Part shown: one piece after another, positions 42,255 to 52,525 of the stretch | Position numbering within the stretch: position 1 is the first letter of the stretch | Layout of the letters: the number at the start of each line of letters is the position of its first letter | Assembly: GCF_900112085.1 (NCBI RefSeq) | Contig: NZ_FOJY01000016.1 | Location: 16,213-80,212 of the forward strand | Direction of reading: 5' to 3' | DNA length: 64,000 nucleotides | From: Acetitomaculum ruminis DSM 5522 | Lineage (GTDB): Bacteria > Bacillota > Clostridia > Lachnospirales > Lachnospiraceae | The notes under the pieces: generated by a model | What the model was told of the DNA's origin: nothing | The model's input: only the letters and a program-made list of their open reading frames with translations | Databases searched by the model: none | Made by a program: the position numbers and the translations under genes

Positions 42255-45200
42255 ATGAAAATCTTAAATAACAAGACTATAAGATTTGCCATTCTTAGTC
42301 TTTTTATGGTTTTGGGACTGATGCTAAGTCCAAATGCAAAAAACATTACATTGGCATCGCCGGCAGATTCCCAGGTCATAAATGCTAAAGAGCAAACAGA
42401 AAACACCTGTGGCGAGGGACTTACCTATTCAATTAGTGAAGATGGAGTTCTTACCATAACAGGAAGCGGAGATATGAACAGCTACGCTAATATGTCCTCA
42501 AAAAGGGCACCTTGGTATGGAAATCTGGAAGATATTAAAGAAGTAGTAATTACAGGTGGAGTAAACTCTATTGGAAGCTATGCCTTTAATGATTTAAAAA
42601 ATCTTACTAAAGTAACTTTATCCGATACAGTAACAACTATCGGAACATATGCTTTTAGAAATTCCGGAATTACAGAATTTGAAATTACTGAAAATATAAG
42701 CACTATCGGAAAAAATGCTTTTGATAGTTGTAAAAGTCTTACCAAAGTTACAATTCCAAAAACTTTAACAAGCCTTCCGGAAGGACTTTTTAACGGATGT
42801 AGCGCATTAGAGACAGTTACATTGCCTTCAGGCATAAAAGAAATTTCAAAAAACTTATTTAGTGGTTGTAGCGCTCTTTTTGAAGTAATTACAGAAGGTG
42901 AAATTGAAACCATTGGAGATACAGCTTTTAAGGGATGTGGTTTTGAAAAAGTTACAATTCCAAAGTCTGTAACCTCCATAGGAAACGATGCCTACTGTAA
43001 TTGTACAAAACTTAAAGAAGTAGTAATAGATGCTGACAATGCTACCTATGTAACTACCGCAAGAACTACAGGACTTTTTTCCGGTTGTATCGCTCTTGAA
43101 ACAGCTACAATTAATTCAAATGCCATTCCTACAAAGGAATTTACAGGATGTGCAGCACTAAAAAATGTAACAATTAAAGAAGGTATTACAGAAATAGAAA
43201 GCAGTGCTTTTGAAAACTGTGCTGCACTTAAAAGCATTAAGCTTCCTGAAAGCCTTAAAAAAATAAGCGGTTCAGCCTTTAAGGCATCAGGGCTTGAAGA
43301 AATTACCATTCCGGCTAATGTTACCTGCGAAGCTAATAAAGAAGACAAAAATACCGGTATTGCAACTTATGCCTTTGCAAAATGCAATCAGCTTGAAAAG
43401 GTAATATTTTCAGAAGGATGTTACAGTGTTCAAGGTTATGCCAGCTCAAATGCCTCATATATGACCTTTGATGATTGTGCAAATTTAAAGACAATAGAAA
43501 TACCTGCCAGTATGAAGTCGTTTATCGCTTACAACTTCAGAAAGAGCATTTCTCTTGAAAAAATTGTAGTAGATGAGAAAAGTGAAAGCTTTATCTTTGA
43601 AAACGGCTTATTAATGGATAAAAACAAGACTGAAGTAATTCTTGCCACAAAATCAGAGGGAAAAGTTGTAATTCCTGCTACTGTAAAGAAAATCGGAACT
43701 CATGCATTCCAGTACAATTTTCTTACACAAGCGGTACTTCCTGATGGACTTGAAACCATAGATACTTACGCTTTTGACAGCTGTACAAATATGCAAAAGG
43801 TAAATCTTCCGGATTCCCTTAAAGAAATCTCACAAAATTCCTTTTCAAACAGTGGAATTTTAGAAGTAACCATTCCTGCAAATATTACACAACTTCAAAA
43901 GAATACTTTTAATGGTTGTGGAAATTTAAAAAAGGTATATATACCTGATAGTGTAACAAGTACCGGAACTCATGTATTTGCTAATTGCAGCAGTTTAAGT
44001 GAAGTAAGATTACCGGAAAATATGTCCACTATAGCATCTTCACTTTTCTTAAACTGTACTTCCTTAAGAAGCATATACCTTCCTTTAAGCGTTAAAATCA
44101 TTGATACCAACGGTTTTAAAGGAAGCACTAATCTAAGCTATGTATACTATGCGGGACAAAAAAGCGATATTACAGTTAAAACTGCAAAAGATGATATTAA
44201 TAATGCCCTATGGATTTATGGCTATAAGGGAACTGATGAAAACCTTGAAAAAGCAACAGTTTCTTCAATATCTGCTTCAAATAATTATGCACAAAATGAT
44301 ACACCTGAAAACTTGTCAGTTACAGTAAATTCACTGGCTAAAGAAGGAGAAAATGAGCAATTTTGCTTTACATGGTTTAAAAATGATAAAAACAGCAACG
44401 AAGGCGGAGTTGTTGTAAAAACAATACTTAGCCAGGACGGACTTACTGCTTCTTGCACTCCGGATACCAAAGATGTGGGAACTAACTTTTACTATGTTTC
44501 CATAGTCAGGGTGGTAAACGGATATGCAGCTAAGGTTGTTGTATCAGAACCTGTAACCATTACCGTTAAAATGGCAGGACTTGAAGGGGAAGGAACTGAG
44601 AAAAATCCGTTTTTACTTAAATCTCAGGAGGATTTAAATCTTATTTCAAGCCAGGTTAAAGCTGGAAATAATCTTAGCGGAGTTTACTTCGCCTTTGCAA
44701 ATGACATAAGCCTTGATGAAAACTGGGAACCAATCGGCGCTTTAAAAGAAGGAAAAACCAGCGCAAATTCCGGAAAAGATATGTTAGCCTTTAGCGGATG
44801 TATAGATGGTGCAAATCATACCCTTACAATAGCTAAAGGAGGTTTGCCACTTCTTAATTATGCAAGAACCGCCCAGGTTAAAAATTTAAATATCTATGGT
44901 GAATACATAAAAAGTAGTGGATTATTAAATAATTATGTTATAGATTACGGCACAGAAGACAGTGCAGATATATATGGCTCAGGGGTACCTTCTACTTTAG
45001 AGGTAAACAATGTTACCATAAAATCAGGAACAGTTATTAAAGAAAGCGGTTTTGCTGATGGATACGCATCAGGAATGAACCTTATTAACATTACAAACTG
45101 TACTGTAGAAAAAAATGTAAAAATTGGATACGATGCAGAGGCAAATGCCCCTACAGCCAGGGATACTCTTACAGCAGTAGGTTCCTTTGGTGGAAGATTT

Positions 45201-47834
45201 AACGGACATATTACAAATTCAGTAAGTTATGCTGATGTTTATGGTAGAAACTATGTAGGAGGTCTTACAGGAAGAAAAGGCCAGGCCATGGGCGATTTTG
45301 TTATTACCAACAGCAGTTTCCATGGAAATGTAATAGCAACAGGTGATTACGCAGGAGGTATCACAGGTGCCGGTTATCCGGATGGTTCAGCCCCAAATAC
45401 CAGATGTGCGGATATTAGAAACTGCTACAGTGATGGAAATATCAGTGGAAATGACTATGTAGCAGGTATTATTGGCGCAGAACCGGTAATTTCTCAATGC
45501 TGGTCAAACGGTATTGGATACATCTGTAACAATGTTTTCTATGGAAAGCTTACTGCAACAAAAGAAAATGCCCACATGGGAGGAATTATTTCCTACATTA
45601 AATCCCTTAATATTTATACTAATGTGGACAATAACTATTTCACAGTTGATTGTGGTGCCCAAAAAGGAATTGGTTCAGTTTTATATGTGGATACAAAGGC
45701 TTCCCATGAAAATACTCAGGGAGTAATTTACTTTAGCACTGAAAATACAGCAGCCGGATGCCCTGAGGTTTACGGATGTTCCTGGAGAATCAACCATAAC
45801 AGAAATGATGACCCGTTAGGTGCAGATGCAAATAAGCTTACAAAGCAGGTAACTAAAGAAATCTTAACAAATGGAAGTCTGGTAAATGCCTTAAATGAAG
45901 GTGAATACAGCTCTCACAACTGGGTTCAGGGTGAAAACGCACCAAAATTAAGTGATAGTCCTGTTATTTACAAATTAGAAATATCCGGAGATTACAAGAA
46001 AGAATATACCACCGGTGAAGACTTTGACTTAAGCGGAGCTGTTGTTAAAGGATATGTCAGTGACGGAACAGTAAAAGATATTCCTGTAAAAGATATCACT
46101 GTTAAAGGATATGATAAAAATACAAAAGGACAGCAAATTGTTACTCTTAATTACAATGGGCTTAGTCTTAATGTAACAGTTACCGTAGTAAAACCTGCAG
46201 TAAAAACTATTAAGGTTCATTTCGTGGTTTACGGAGATGATATTCACGGTGGAAGTGAAGAAGATGAAAATATTCATACCTACAGCAAGAGAAATTTAAA
46301 AATCTGGCTTGAAGATGAGGAATATGAAATTCCAGAAAACAAAACCGTATGGGATCTTATGGCTGTAGTAATGGAAAAACATTCCAATATTGTTTTTAAC
46401 AGCAAGAATAACACCGGAGATTATGTACATTCAGTAACCTTTAACGGTATTGAGTTAGGGGAATTTGATAATGGACAAAATTCCGGATGGATGTATATTG
46501 TAAACGGCAGTTATCCGGGAGTAGGTGTAAATGCTAAGTACATTGAAGACGGTGACCAGATAATATTCCATTATACGGATGATTTCACAATAGAGGATGA
46601 AGAGTATGTTGTAAATGAGGCAAAGAAAAATGCCATTACAGAACTTGAAAATTATTATAACTATGATGACTACAGAATAGAAGAAATAGAAAAAATCAAA
46701 AGCATAGTTAAAAATGCAAAAGAAGCCATTAACGCAGCTTCAACTCACAAAGCCGTAGCTGTAGCCTTAGAAAGTGCGAAAAACTCTATTGATAAGCTAA
46801 AGACTGATGCTCAATATAATGCTGAAGAGCTTGTAGTTATAAAAGATGAAGCTAAAACTGAAATAGGCAGTTATGCTGATTTAAGTAAGTACTTAAAAGA
46901 ACAGGCTGCTAAGGTTGAAGAAATTATTAATACAGCTCTTAATAGTATTGATGCTGCCACAGAGGAAGAAGAAGTAGAAAAAATCTTATCAGATGCAAAG
47001 GAAGCTATTGACAAGATTAAAACCACAGAACAATTAAACAATGAAGCCCTAGAGCTGGCAAACAGTGCATATGAGCTTACTCTTGCTTCAAAAGATATTG
47101 CGCAGGATGCCATAAAATCAGCAAATCAGGCAGTTAATAATGCTAACAAGGCCAAATCTGAGGCACAAAAGAAGGTTAAAACAGCAGGTGATGCGGCAGT
47201 AAAATCAGCAGCTAATTATAAACAACTGGCATTAAAGGCAGTTAAGGCAGAAAAAAATGCCCTTTCAAAGGCTAAAGTTTATAAAGAAGCTGCTCAAAGT
47301 GCAAAAAATGCTGCCGAAGCTTTATTGAAGCTTGTAACTAAAGAAAATGAAGAAAAGGCCAATGAATTAAATACAATAGCAAATAATCTTTTAGTGAATG
47401 CCACTACACAGCTAAACAAGGTTACAGAAGCTAAAAATAAGGCTGATTCAGCTTATAATGCAGCAGTTAAGCTTTATAATCAGGCTGTAAAAGACAGAAA
47501 TCAAAAGAATACACTCATTAAAAGAGCAAAAGCCAAAAAGGTAAATCTTACAAAGGTTTCCATATTAAAAGGAAACAGAGCAAGCATACAATGGAAGAAA
47601 GTTTCAGGTGTAAGCGGATATGAAATTCAATATTCATTAAGTTCAAGTTTTAAAACAGCAAAGAAATTTGAAACCAGAAATATTTTAGTAAAAGCAAGTG
47701 AAGTTAAAAAGACTCTTTCAAAACTTAAAAACAATAAGAAATACTATGTAAGAGTAAGAACTTACAAGGTAATAGATAAAACAAAGGTTTACGGAAAATG
47801 GTCAGCAAAAAAGGCTTTTACAGCAAAAAAATAA
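42255..47834 (+). CDS. BspA-like leucine-rich repeat surface protein with composite C-terminus
   Basis: 1859 residues. A signal peptide ends near residue 35. About 60-650: many BspA-type LRR units (for example IGSYAFNDLKNLTKVTL). About 780-1140: GLUG-like repeats (YVGGLTG, YAGGITG, YVAGIIG). About 1238-1315: Ig-like domain. About 1320-1445: DUF4430-like domain (NSGWMYIVNGSYPGVGV). About 1450-1755: a long Ala/Lys/Glu-rich coiled coil. 1760-1859: fibronectin-III-like end. No LPXTG motif or terminal membrane helix, so attachment to the cell is by other means or it is released. BspA-like proteins act in adhesion. The ribosome binding site is distant (12 bases). Single gene. Confidence 0.8.
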   Translation: MKILNNKTIRFAILSLFMVLGLMLSPNAKNITLASPADSQVINAKEQTENTCGEGLTYSISEDGVLTITGSGDMNSYANMSSKRAPWYGNLEDIKEVVITGGVNSIGSYAFNDLKNLTKVTLSDTVTTIGTYAFRNSGITEFEITENISTIGKNAFDSCKSLTKVTIPKTLTSLPEGLFNGCSALETVTLPSGIKEISKNLFSGCSALFEVITEGEIETIGDTAFKGCGFEKVTIPKSVTSIGNDAYCNCTKLKEVVIDADNATYVTTARTTGLFSGCIALETATINSNAIPTKEFTGCAALKNVTIKEGITEIESSAFENCAALKSIKLPESLKKISGSAFKASGLEEITIPANVTCEANKEDKNTGIATYAFAKCNQLEKVIFSEGCYSVQGYASSNASYMTFDDCANLKTIEIPASMKSFIAYNFRKSISLEKIVVDEKSESFIFENGLLMDKNKTEVILATKSEGKVVIPATVKKIGTHAFQYNFLTQAVLPDGLETIDTYAFDSCTNMQKVNLPDSLKEISQNSFSNSGILEVTIPANITQLQKNTFNGCGNLKKVYIPDSVTSTGTHVFANCSSLSEVRLPENMSTIASSLFLNCTSLRSIYLPLSVKIIDTNGFKGSTNLSYVYYAGQKSDITVKTAKDDINNALWIYGYKGTDENLEKATVSSISASNNYAQNDTPENLSVTVNSLAKEGENEQFCFTWFKNDKNSNEGGVVVKTILSQDGLTASCTPDTKDVGTNFYYVSIVRVVNGYAAKVVVSEPVTITVKMAGLEGEGTEKNPFLLKSQEDLNLISSQVKAGNNLSGVYFAFANDISLDENWEPIGALKEGKTSANSGKDMLAFSGCIDGANHTLTIAKGGLPLLNYARTAQVKNLNIYGEYIKSSGLLNNYVIDYGTEDSADIYGSGVPSTLEVNNVTIKSGTVIKESGFADGYASGMNLINITNCTVEKNVKIGYDAEANAPTARDTLTAVGSFGGRFNGHITNSVSYADVYGRNYVGGLTGRKGQAMGDFVITNSSFHGNVIATGDYAGGITGAGYPDGSAPNTRCADIRNCYSDGNISGNDYVAGIIGAEPVISQCWSNGIGYICNNVFYGKLTATKENAHMGGIISYIKSLNIYTNVDNNYFTVDCGAQKGIGSVLYVDTKASHENTQGVIYFSTENTAAGCPEVYGCSWRINHNRNDDPLGADANKLTKQVTKEILTNGSLVNALNEGEYSSHNWVQGENAPKLSDSPVIYKLEISGDYKKEYTTGEDFDLSGAVVKGYVSDGTVKDIPVKDITVKGYDKNTKGQQIVTLNYNGLSLNVTVTVVKPAVKTIKVHFVVYGDDIHGGSEEDENIHTYSKRNLKIWLEDEEYEIPENKTVWDLMAVVMEKHSNIVFNSKNNTGDYVHSVTFNGIELGEFDNGQNSGWMYIVNGSYPGVGVNAKYIEDGDQIIFHYTDDFTIEDEEYVVNEAKKNAITELENYYNYDDYRIEEIEKIKSIVKNAKEAINAASTHKAVAVALESAKNSIDKLKTDAQYNAEELVVIKDEAKTEIGSYADLSKYLKEQAAKVEEIINTALNSIDAATEEEEVEKILSDAKEAIDKIKTTEQLNNEALELANSAYELTLASKDIAQDAIKSANQAVNNANKAKSEAQKKVKTAGDAAVKSAANYKQLALKAVKAEKNALSKAKVYKEAAQSAKNAAEALLKLVTKENEEKANELNTIANNLLVNATTQLNKVTEAKNKADSAYNAAVKLYNQAVKDRNQKNTLIKRAKAKKVNLTKVSILKGNRASIQWKKVSGVSGYEIQYSLSSSFKTAKKFETRNILVKASEVKKTLSKLKNNKKYYVRVRTYKVIDKTKVYGKWSAKKAFTAKK

Positions 47835-47855
47835 AATTATAGCTTAAAATAAAAG

Positions 47856-47892
47856 AAGGCTAAAGACCTTGTCCGGGTCTTTAGCCTTTTAA
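47856..47892. terminator. Bidirectional terminator
   Basis: AAGGCTAAAGACC pairs fully with GGTCTTTAGCCTT over a 7-8-base loop, with T residues after it and A residues before it. It lies between convergent genes. Confidence 0.9.
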
Positions 47893-47902
47893 TATTTGTA
47901 AT

Positions 47903-49249
47903 TTATTTAGTATCAGAAGTTTCTTGTGTTTTGGCATCAGAAGCTTCTTCTATGTGATATTCTTCAAAATTTTCAAAAATAACTTTTGCACATACAAGTT
48001 TTACACAGACTGTAAAAAGGGAGGCAGCTGTTTTTAAATCATCTAAAGTCGGATAGGTAGGTGCAATACGGATATTATTGTCATTAGGATCTTTATGATA
48101 TGGCCAGGTTGAACCGGCAGGAGTAAGTTTAACACCGGCTTTATTAGCCTTATCAACAATTTTTTTTGCAGTACCTTTAAGGGAATTAAAACTTATAAAA
48201 TAGCCTCCGTTTGGTTCGGTCCATTCTGCAATATCCAATCCTTCAAGATTTTCTCTGAAAATTGTTTCAACAGCTTCAAATTTTGGACGGATAACATCTG
48301 CATGTTTTCTCATATGCTCCACCATTCCGTGAATATCTCCGAAAAATCTTACATGACGAAGCTGGTTAACCTTATCATGACCAATGGTCTGCTGTCTAAG
48401 TTGTTCCCTAATATCTTCAAGATTGTTAGGGCTTGTGGCTATAGCTGCAATTCCGCTTCCCGGGAAGGTGATTTTAGAAGTTGAGGAAAATTTGTAAACC
48501 AGGTCAGGATTTCCTGCTCTCTTACATTCTGCAAGGATTTCAATAAGATAATCCTGATGATCGTCATATAAATGATGAACCCCATAAGCATTGTCCCAGT
48601 AAATCCTAAAGTCCTTGGCAGCAGGTTTAAGTCTTGCAAATCGTCTTACAGTTTCATCATTATAGGAATAACCCTGAGGATTTGAATATTTAGGAACGCA
48701 CCAGATTCCTTTTATTGACTCATCTTTAGCTACCAAGTCCTCAATCATATCCATATCAGGACCTTTTTTTGACATAGGAACAGGAATCATTTCAATTCCA
48801 AAATATTCTGTAATGGCAAAGTGTCTGTCATATCCAGGAACCGGACAAAGCCATTTTACCTTGTCAAGCTTACACCATGGAGTATTTCCCATGACACCTT
48901 GAATATAGGAACGGGCAATCTGATCATACATAACATTAAGAGAAGAATTACCATAGATAAGGATATTGTCAGGATTATTTTCCATCATATCTCCAATAAG
49001 AACTCGCGCTTCATGAATACCTTCAAGTACACCGTAATTTCGACAGTCTGTTCCGTCTTCACAGGAAAGATCGGCTTCTGAATTAAGGGCATCCATCATT
49101 CCCATGGAAAGATCAAGCTGTTCAAGACAAGGTTTTCCACGGCTCATGTCTAATTTCAGTTCAAGTCCCTGGTATTTTTTATACTTTTTACGTAATCTTT
49201 CAATTTCAGCCGAAAGCTCGTTTTTTGACATTTTTAAGTACGATTTCAT
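47903..49249 (-). CDS. Aspartate aminotransferase, type Ic (class I/II PLP enzyme)
   Basis: 448 residues. The start LKLDMSRGKPCLEQLDLS and the DCRNYGVLEGIHEAR block mark the type Ic aspartate aminotransferase group. ILIYGNSSLNVMYDQIARS follows, then YWDNAYGVHHLY and the PLP lysine in SSTSKITFPGSGIA. It transfers the amino group between aspartate and 2-oxoglutarate. I start it at ATG 49249 (minus strand), with AAAGGAGG ten bases upstream; ten more codons are possible but lie over that site. Single gene. Confidence 0.85.
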   Translation of the reverse strand: MKSYLKMSKNELSAEIERLRKKYKKYQGLELKLDMSRGKPCLEQLDLSMGMMDALNSEADLSCEDGTDCRNYGVLEGIHEARVLIGDMMENNPDNILIYGNSSLNVMYDQIARSYIQGVMGNTPWCKLDKVKWLCPVPGYDRHFAITEYFGIEMIPVPMSKKGPDMDMIEDLVAKDESIKGIWCVPKYSNPQGYSYNDETVRRFARLKPAAKDFRIYWDNAYGVHHLYDDHQDYLIEILAECKRAGNPDLVYKFSSTSKITFPGSGIAAIATSPNNLEDIREQLRQQTIGHDKVNQLRHVRFFGDIHGMVEHMRKHADVIRPKFEAVETIFRENLEGLDIAEWTEPNGGYFISFNSLKGTAKKIVDKANKAGVKLTPAGSTWPYHKDPNDNNIRIAPTYPTLDDLKTAASLFTVCVKLVCAKVIFENFEEYHIEEASDAKTQETSDTK

Positions 49250-49279
49250 TTTTTTAGTTCCTCCTTTGACCTGATACAA

Positions 49280-49925
49280 TTGAATTATTTATCTTTGAAA
49301 GTTGCAAAAATAAATTTATTATGGTTATTAATAATACTAATCAAGGATATTTTTAAATCTGTTTGTTATGTAATACATAAACAATCTTAAATCACTAAAA
49401 AGGCGATTAATTGCCTTTTATGAAATGGTTGTCAGGGGACTTGATTTGTTAAAATATCCCTGTCCTATATAGAATGCTCAAAAATATAATTTTTAAAATA
49501 AGGTTATATTTTGCATAAAATAATTATGAAGCCGTCATAATTATATCGTAATTAATTTTGCAAACCAAAATATATTATAGCAAATTTTAAGAGCAATTTA
49601 TAATTATTCAGTAAAAATATGGAGATAATAGACATATTTCTACTATTTACATTAAAAATAGGGTCAAATCATCGGTTTAATTGGATAAAGTGCTAAATTA
49701 ATGATGTGAAAAAACAAAGACAGACCTTATTATTGCCCAATATAGACATAAAAAGGTAAACAATTAAAGCCGATATTATATTTGTGAAAAAAATAAAAAA
49801 ACAATAAGAACATAAAGAAAACTTAAGAAATTCCTAAAAAATTAAGAGGATAATAATTATCAGACTAAGATGTTTTTGGGTTTAAATAGATATAATTGTT
49901 ACTATTAGCTGGAAAAGAGGTTTGC
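49280..49925. other. Intergenic region between divergent genes
   Basis: About 650 bases without a gene. It holds AAAAAGGC/GCCTTTT (49397-49418), which with its minus-strand T-run could be an attenuator in the aminotransferase leader. It also has a perfect 10-bp inverted repeat, ATAATTATGA-AGCCG-TCATAATTAT (49520-49544), which looks like an operator. A TATAAT box at about 49890 lies close before the aldo/keto reductase gene. The rest is plain AT-rich sequence. Confidence 0.5.
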
Positions 49926-50792
49926 ATGAAGGAGATTATTTTAAATAATGGAGTTACCATTCCAAGTATTGGCTATGGAACATATAAAACTACAGATGGC
50001 AGCAGCTATTTTAATATATTAGATGCCATAGATGTGGGCTATCGTCATTTAGATACTGCAAAAGTATACAATAATGAAGAAGAAGTGGGAATGGCTGTTA
50101 GAAAAAGCAGGATTCCAAGAAAAGACTTTTTCATAACATCAAAGCTTGACAGAAAATGTCTGGGGTATGAAAGTGCAAAATACGAATTTAATAAAAGTCT
50201 TGAAAGGTTGCAGATGGATTACATTGATTTATATCTTCTTCACTGGCCAAGAACAGACTATGGAAAAGAGGGCTTTGATGACTGGAAAGAACAGGATATA
50301 GGAGCCTGGAAGGCTTTGGAGGAGCTTTATCATGAAGGAAAAGTAAGGGCTATAGGGGTAAGTAATTTTCTTCCTCATCATCTGGAAAATCTTATGAATT
50401 ATGCCAATGTAATTCCTTGCATAAATCAATTAGAGCTTCATCCGGGATACCTTCAAATTGAGGCAGTAGAATACTCCAAAAAACTGGGAATAGCTCTGGA
50501 AGCCTGGAGTCCCATGGGAAGAGCAAGATTATTAAAGAATGAAACAATAGTAAATATGGCAAAAAAATACGGAATATCACCGGCCGTTTTATGCCTTGCA
50601 TTTTGCCTTCAGATGCAATTTATAATACTTCCAAAATCTTCAAATAAAGAAAGAATGATAGAAAACTTAAGTGCCCTGGGAACAATAATCTCACCGGAAG
50701 ATATGAATACATTAATAAGTATGCCTCAGTCAGGCTGGTCAGGAGAACATCCTGACAAAAAAAGAGTAAGATTAGAAAGTGCATTAGTTTAA
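49926..50792 (+). CDS. Aldo/keto reductase
   Basis: 288 residues. NADPH-dependent reductase of the 2,5-diketo-gluconate reductase type. The catalytic tetrad is visible: Asp and Tyr in YRHLDTAKVYNNE, Lys in FITSKLD, His in LYLLHWP. IGVSNFLPHHLE and LPKSSNKERMIENL bind the cofactor. Start ATG 49926 has AAAAGAGG five bases upstream. Substrate unknown. Single gene with its own terminator. Confidence 0.88.
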   Translation: MKEIILNNGVTIPSIGYGTYKTTDGSSYFNILDAIDVGYRHLDTAKVYNNEEEVGMAVRKSRIPRKDFFITSKLDRKCLGYESAKYEFNKSLERLQMDYIDLYLLHWPRTDYGKEGFDDWKEQDIGAWKALEELYHEGKVRAIGVSNFLPHHLENLMNYANVIPCINQLELHPGYLQIEAVEYSKKLGIALEAWSPMGRARLLKNETIVNMAKKYGISPAVLCLAFCLQMQFIILPKSSNKERMIENLSALGTIISPEDMNTLISMPQSGWSGEHPDKKRVRLESALV

Positions 50793-50797
50793 AATAA

Positions 50798-50836
50798 AAA
50801 GCTAAATCCCCTTTGTGAGATTTAGCTCTTTTCATT
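50798..50836 (+). terminator. Terminator after the aldo/keto reductase gene
   Basis: AAAGCTAAATC pairs with GATTTAGCT over a 10-base loop, then CTTTTCATT. Confidence 0.75.
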
Positions 50837-50948
50837 ATAGATATTTCTACAGCTGGTTAAGTCATTTCTCATAGATTAAACAAAATAATCTTCTTTCTTT
50901 TTTTCCTTAAACATAGTAATATTTACAGGGTATATATAAAGGAAATAT

Positions 50949-51107
50949 GAACGCAGTGTAAGCAATCCCCCGCTTCAAAAGCGTAAGCTTTAAGCGGGGG
51001 TATAAGCTTACTAGTGTCAGAAGGGGGTAACCCCCCTTCTGACAGGTGGAACAAAGTGCCACTGCATTCACTAAAAAAAGCAAAGCGGATTTAAGAATGT
51101 CCGCTTT
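50949..51107. repeat. Cloverleaf-forming dispersed repeat, copy 2 (reverse orientation)
   Basis: A 159-bp reverse-orientation copy of 19306-19464, of equal length. The closing stem is GAACGCAG (50949-50956) with CTGCATTC (51062-51069). The arms are GTAAGC..CCCCCGCTT/AAGCGGGGG..GCTTAC, TGTCAGAAGGGGG/CCCCCCTTCTGACA (51015-51044) and GTGGAAC/GTGCCAC. The end hairpin is AAAGCGGA/TCCGCTTT (51082-51107). The middle arm differs from copy 1 yet stays paired. The element ends five bases before the AGGAG site of the sodium symporter gene. Confidence 0.85.
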
Positions 51108-51124
51108 ATAGTAGGAGAAATATT

Positions 51125-52489
51125 ATGACTAGAGAAAAACTGGGAAGCAGATTAGGTTTTATACTGCTTAGTGCAGGTTGCGCCATTGGAATCGGAAATG
51201 TATGGAAATTTCCTTACATGGTGGGACAATACGGCGGCGGAATATTCGTTTTGATTTATTTATTGTTTTTGGTAATATTAGGCGTTCCTGTTATGGTAAT
51301 GGAGTTTTCAATGGGAAGAGCAGCCAGAAAAAGTCCCGTGAAAATTTATCAGGAAATAGAGAAAAAAGGTTCAAAATGGCATATCCACGGCTATATTTGT
51401 ATGCTTGGAAACTACCTTTTAATGATGTATTACACTACAGTTGCAGGCTGGATGATACAGTATTTTGTAAAAATGGCAAAGGGTGATTTTGCAGGAAAAA
51501 AAGCTGAGGACATCGCCCTTATTTTTTCAGACTGCCTGTCAGATCCACTGATTCAGGTATCAGCTATGGCAGTGGTAGTTGCTGTGGGATTTTTTATAAA
51601 TTCAAAAGGCTTACAAAACGGACTTGAAAGAATTACAAAAATAATGATGGCAGTACTTCTTTTGGTTATGGTGATTCTGGCCATAAACAGTTGCCTTATA
51701 AAAGACAGCTATGAAGGTCTGGAGTTTTATTTAAAACCTTCCCTTAAAAATATAGAAGAAATAGGATTATTAAAGGTTATTGCAGGGGCCATGAACCAGG
51801 CTTTCTTTACCTTAAGTTTAGGAATAGGAGCCATGGCAATATTTGGAAGTTACATTGATAAAGACAGAAGTCTTTTGGGAGAATCCTTAAATGTTGCCCT
51901 TTTGGATACCTTTGTGGCAATAGTATCCGGGCTTATTATATTTCCTGCCTGTTTTGCCTACGGTGTAGAACCTGATGCGGGACCAAGCCTTATTTTTATA
52001 ACTCTACCAAATATTTTTAATCATATGAATTTTGGAAGGGTATGGGGAACATTATTTTTTATCTTTATGACTGTGGCTGCTTTTTCCACAGTTTTAGCCG
52101 TATTTGAAAATATAATGGCATGTACAATGGATTTGTTTGGATGGAAAAGAGGAAAAAGTGCCCTGATAAATGGAATAGTTTTATTTATATTATCCTTACC
52201 TTGTGCTTTGGGATTTAATCTTTTATCCTTTTTTGAGCCTTTTGGAAAGGGCAGTAATGTACTGGATTTTGAGGACTTTTTAGTAAGTAATATACTTTTA
52301 CCGGGAGGTTCCCTGGTATTTATTCTCTTTTGTGTCAGCAGATACGGATGGGGCTGGAAAAACTTTGTAAATGAGGCAAATGAAGGAAAAGGAATAAAGA
52401 CAGCTGATTGGATGAGACCTTATATGACTTATATATTGCCTGTATTAGTTGGTATAATTTTAGTCCTTGGAATTGTAGAAAAAATGTAA
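51125..52489 (+). CDS. Sodium-dependent transporter of the NSS/SNF family
   Basis: 454 residues, about 11-12 membrane helices, like bacterial NSS transporters. The N-terminal GSRLGFILLSAGCAIGIGNVWKFPYMVG block contains the sodium and substrate sites; NQAFFTLSLGIGAMAIFGSY forms helix 6. It imports an amino acid or amine with Na+; specificity unknown. Start ATG 51125 follows AGGAGAAATATT. The cloverleaf repeat copy 2 lies in its leader. Confidence 0.88.
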   Translation: MTREKLGSRLGFILLSAGCAIGIGNVWKFPYMVGQYGGGIFVLIYLLFLVILGVPVMVMEFSMGRAARKSPVKIYQEIEKKGSKWHIHGYICMLGNYLLMMYYTTVAGWMIQYFVKMAKGDFAGKKAEDIALIFSDCLSDPLIQVSAMAVVVAVGFFINSKGLQNGLERITKIMMAVLLLVMVILAINSCLIKDSYEGLEFYLKPSLKNIEEIGLLKVIAGAMNQAFFTLSLGIGAMAIFGSYIDKDRSLLGESLNVALLDTFVAIVSGLIIFPACFAYGVEPDAGPSLIFITLPNIFNHMNFGRVWGTLFFIFMTVAAFSTVLAVFENIMACTMDLFGWKRGKSALINGIVLFILSLPCALGFNLLSFFEPFGKGSNVLDFEDFLVSNILLPGGSLVFILFCVSRYGWGWKNFVNEANEGKGIKTADWMRPYMTYILPVLVGIILVLGIVEKM

Positions 52490-52490
52490 T

Positions 52491-52525
52491 GCAAATCTTA
52501 AAAAAGATAAAAATTTGCCTTTTTG
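52491..52525 (+). terminator. Terminator after the sodium symporter gene
   Basis: GCAAATCTT pairs with AAGAT..ATTTGC and is followed by CTTTTTG. The rest of the gap to 52732 holds the palindrome TACCCTAGGGGGG (52555-52567), a TTGACA at about 52612 without a good -10 box, and a short AAGGG/CCCTT hairpin just before the next ribosome binding site. Confidence 0.55.
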
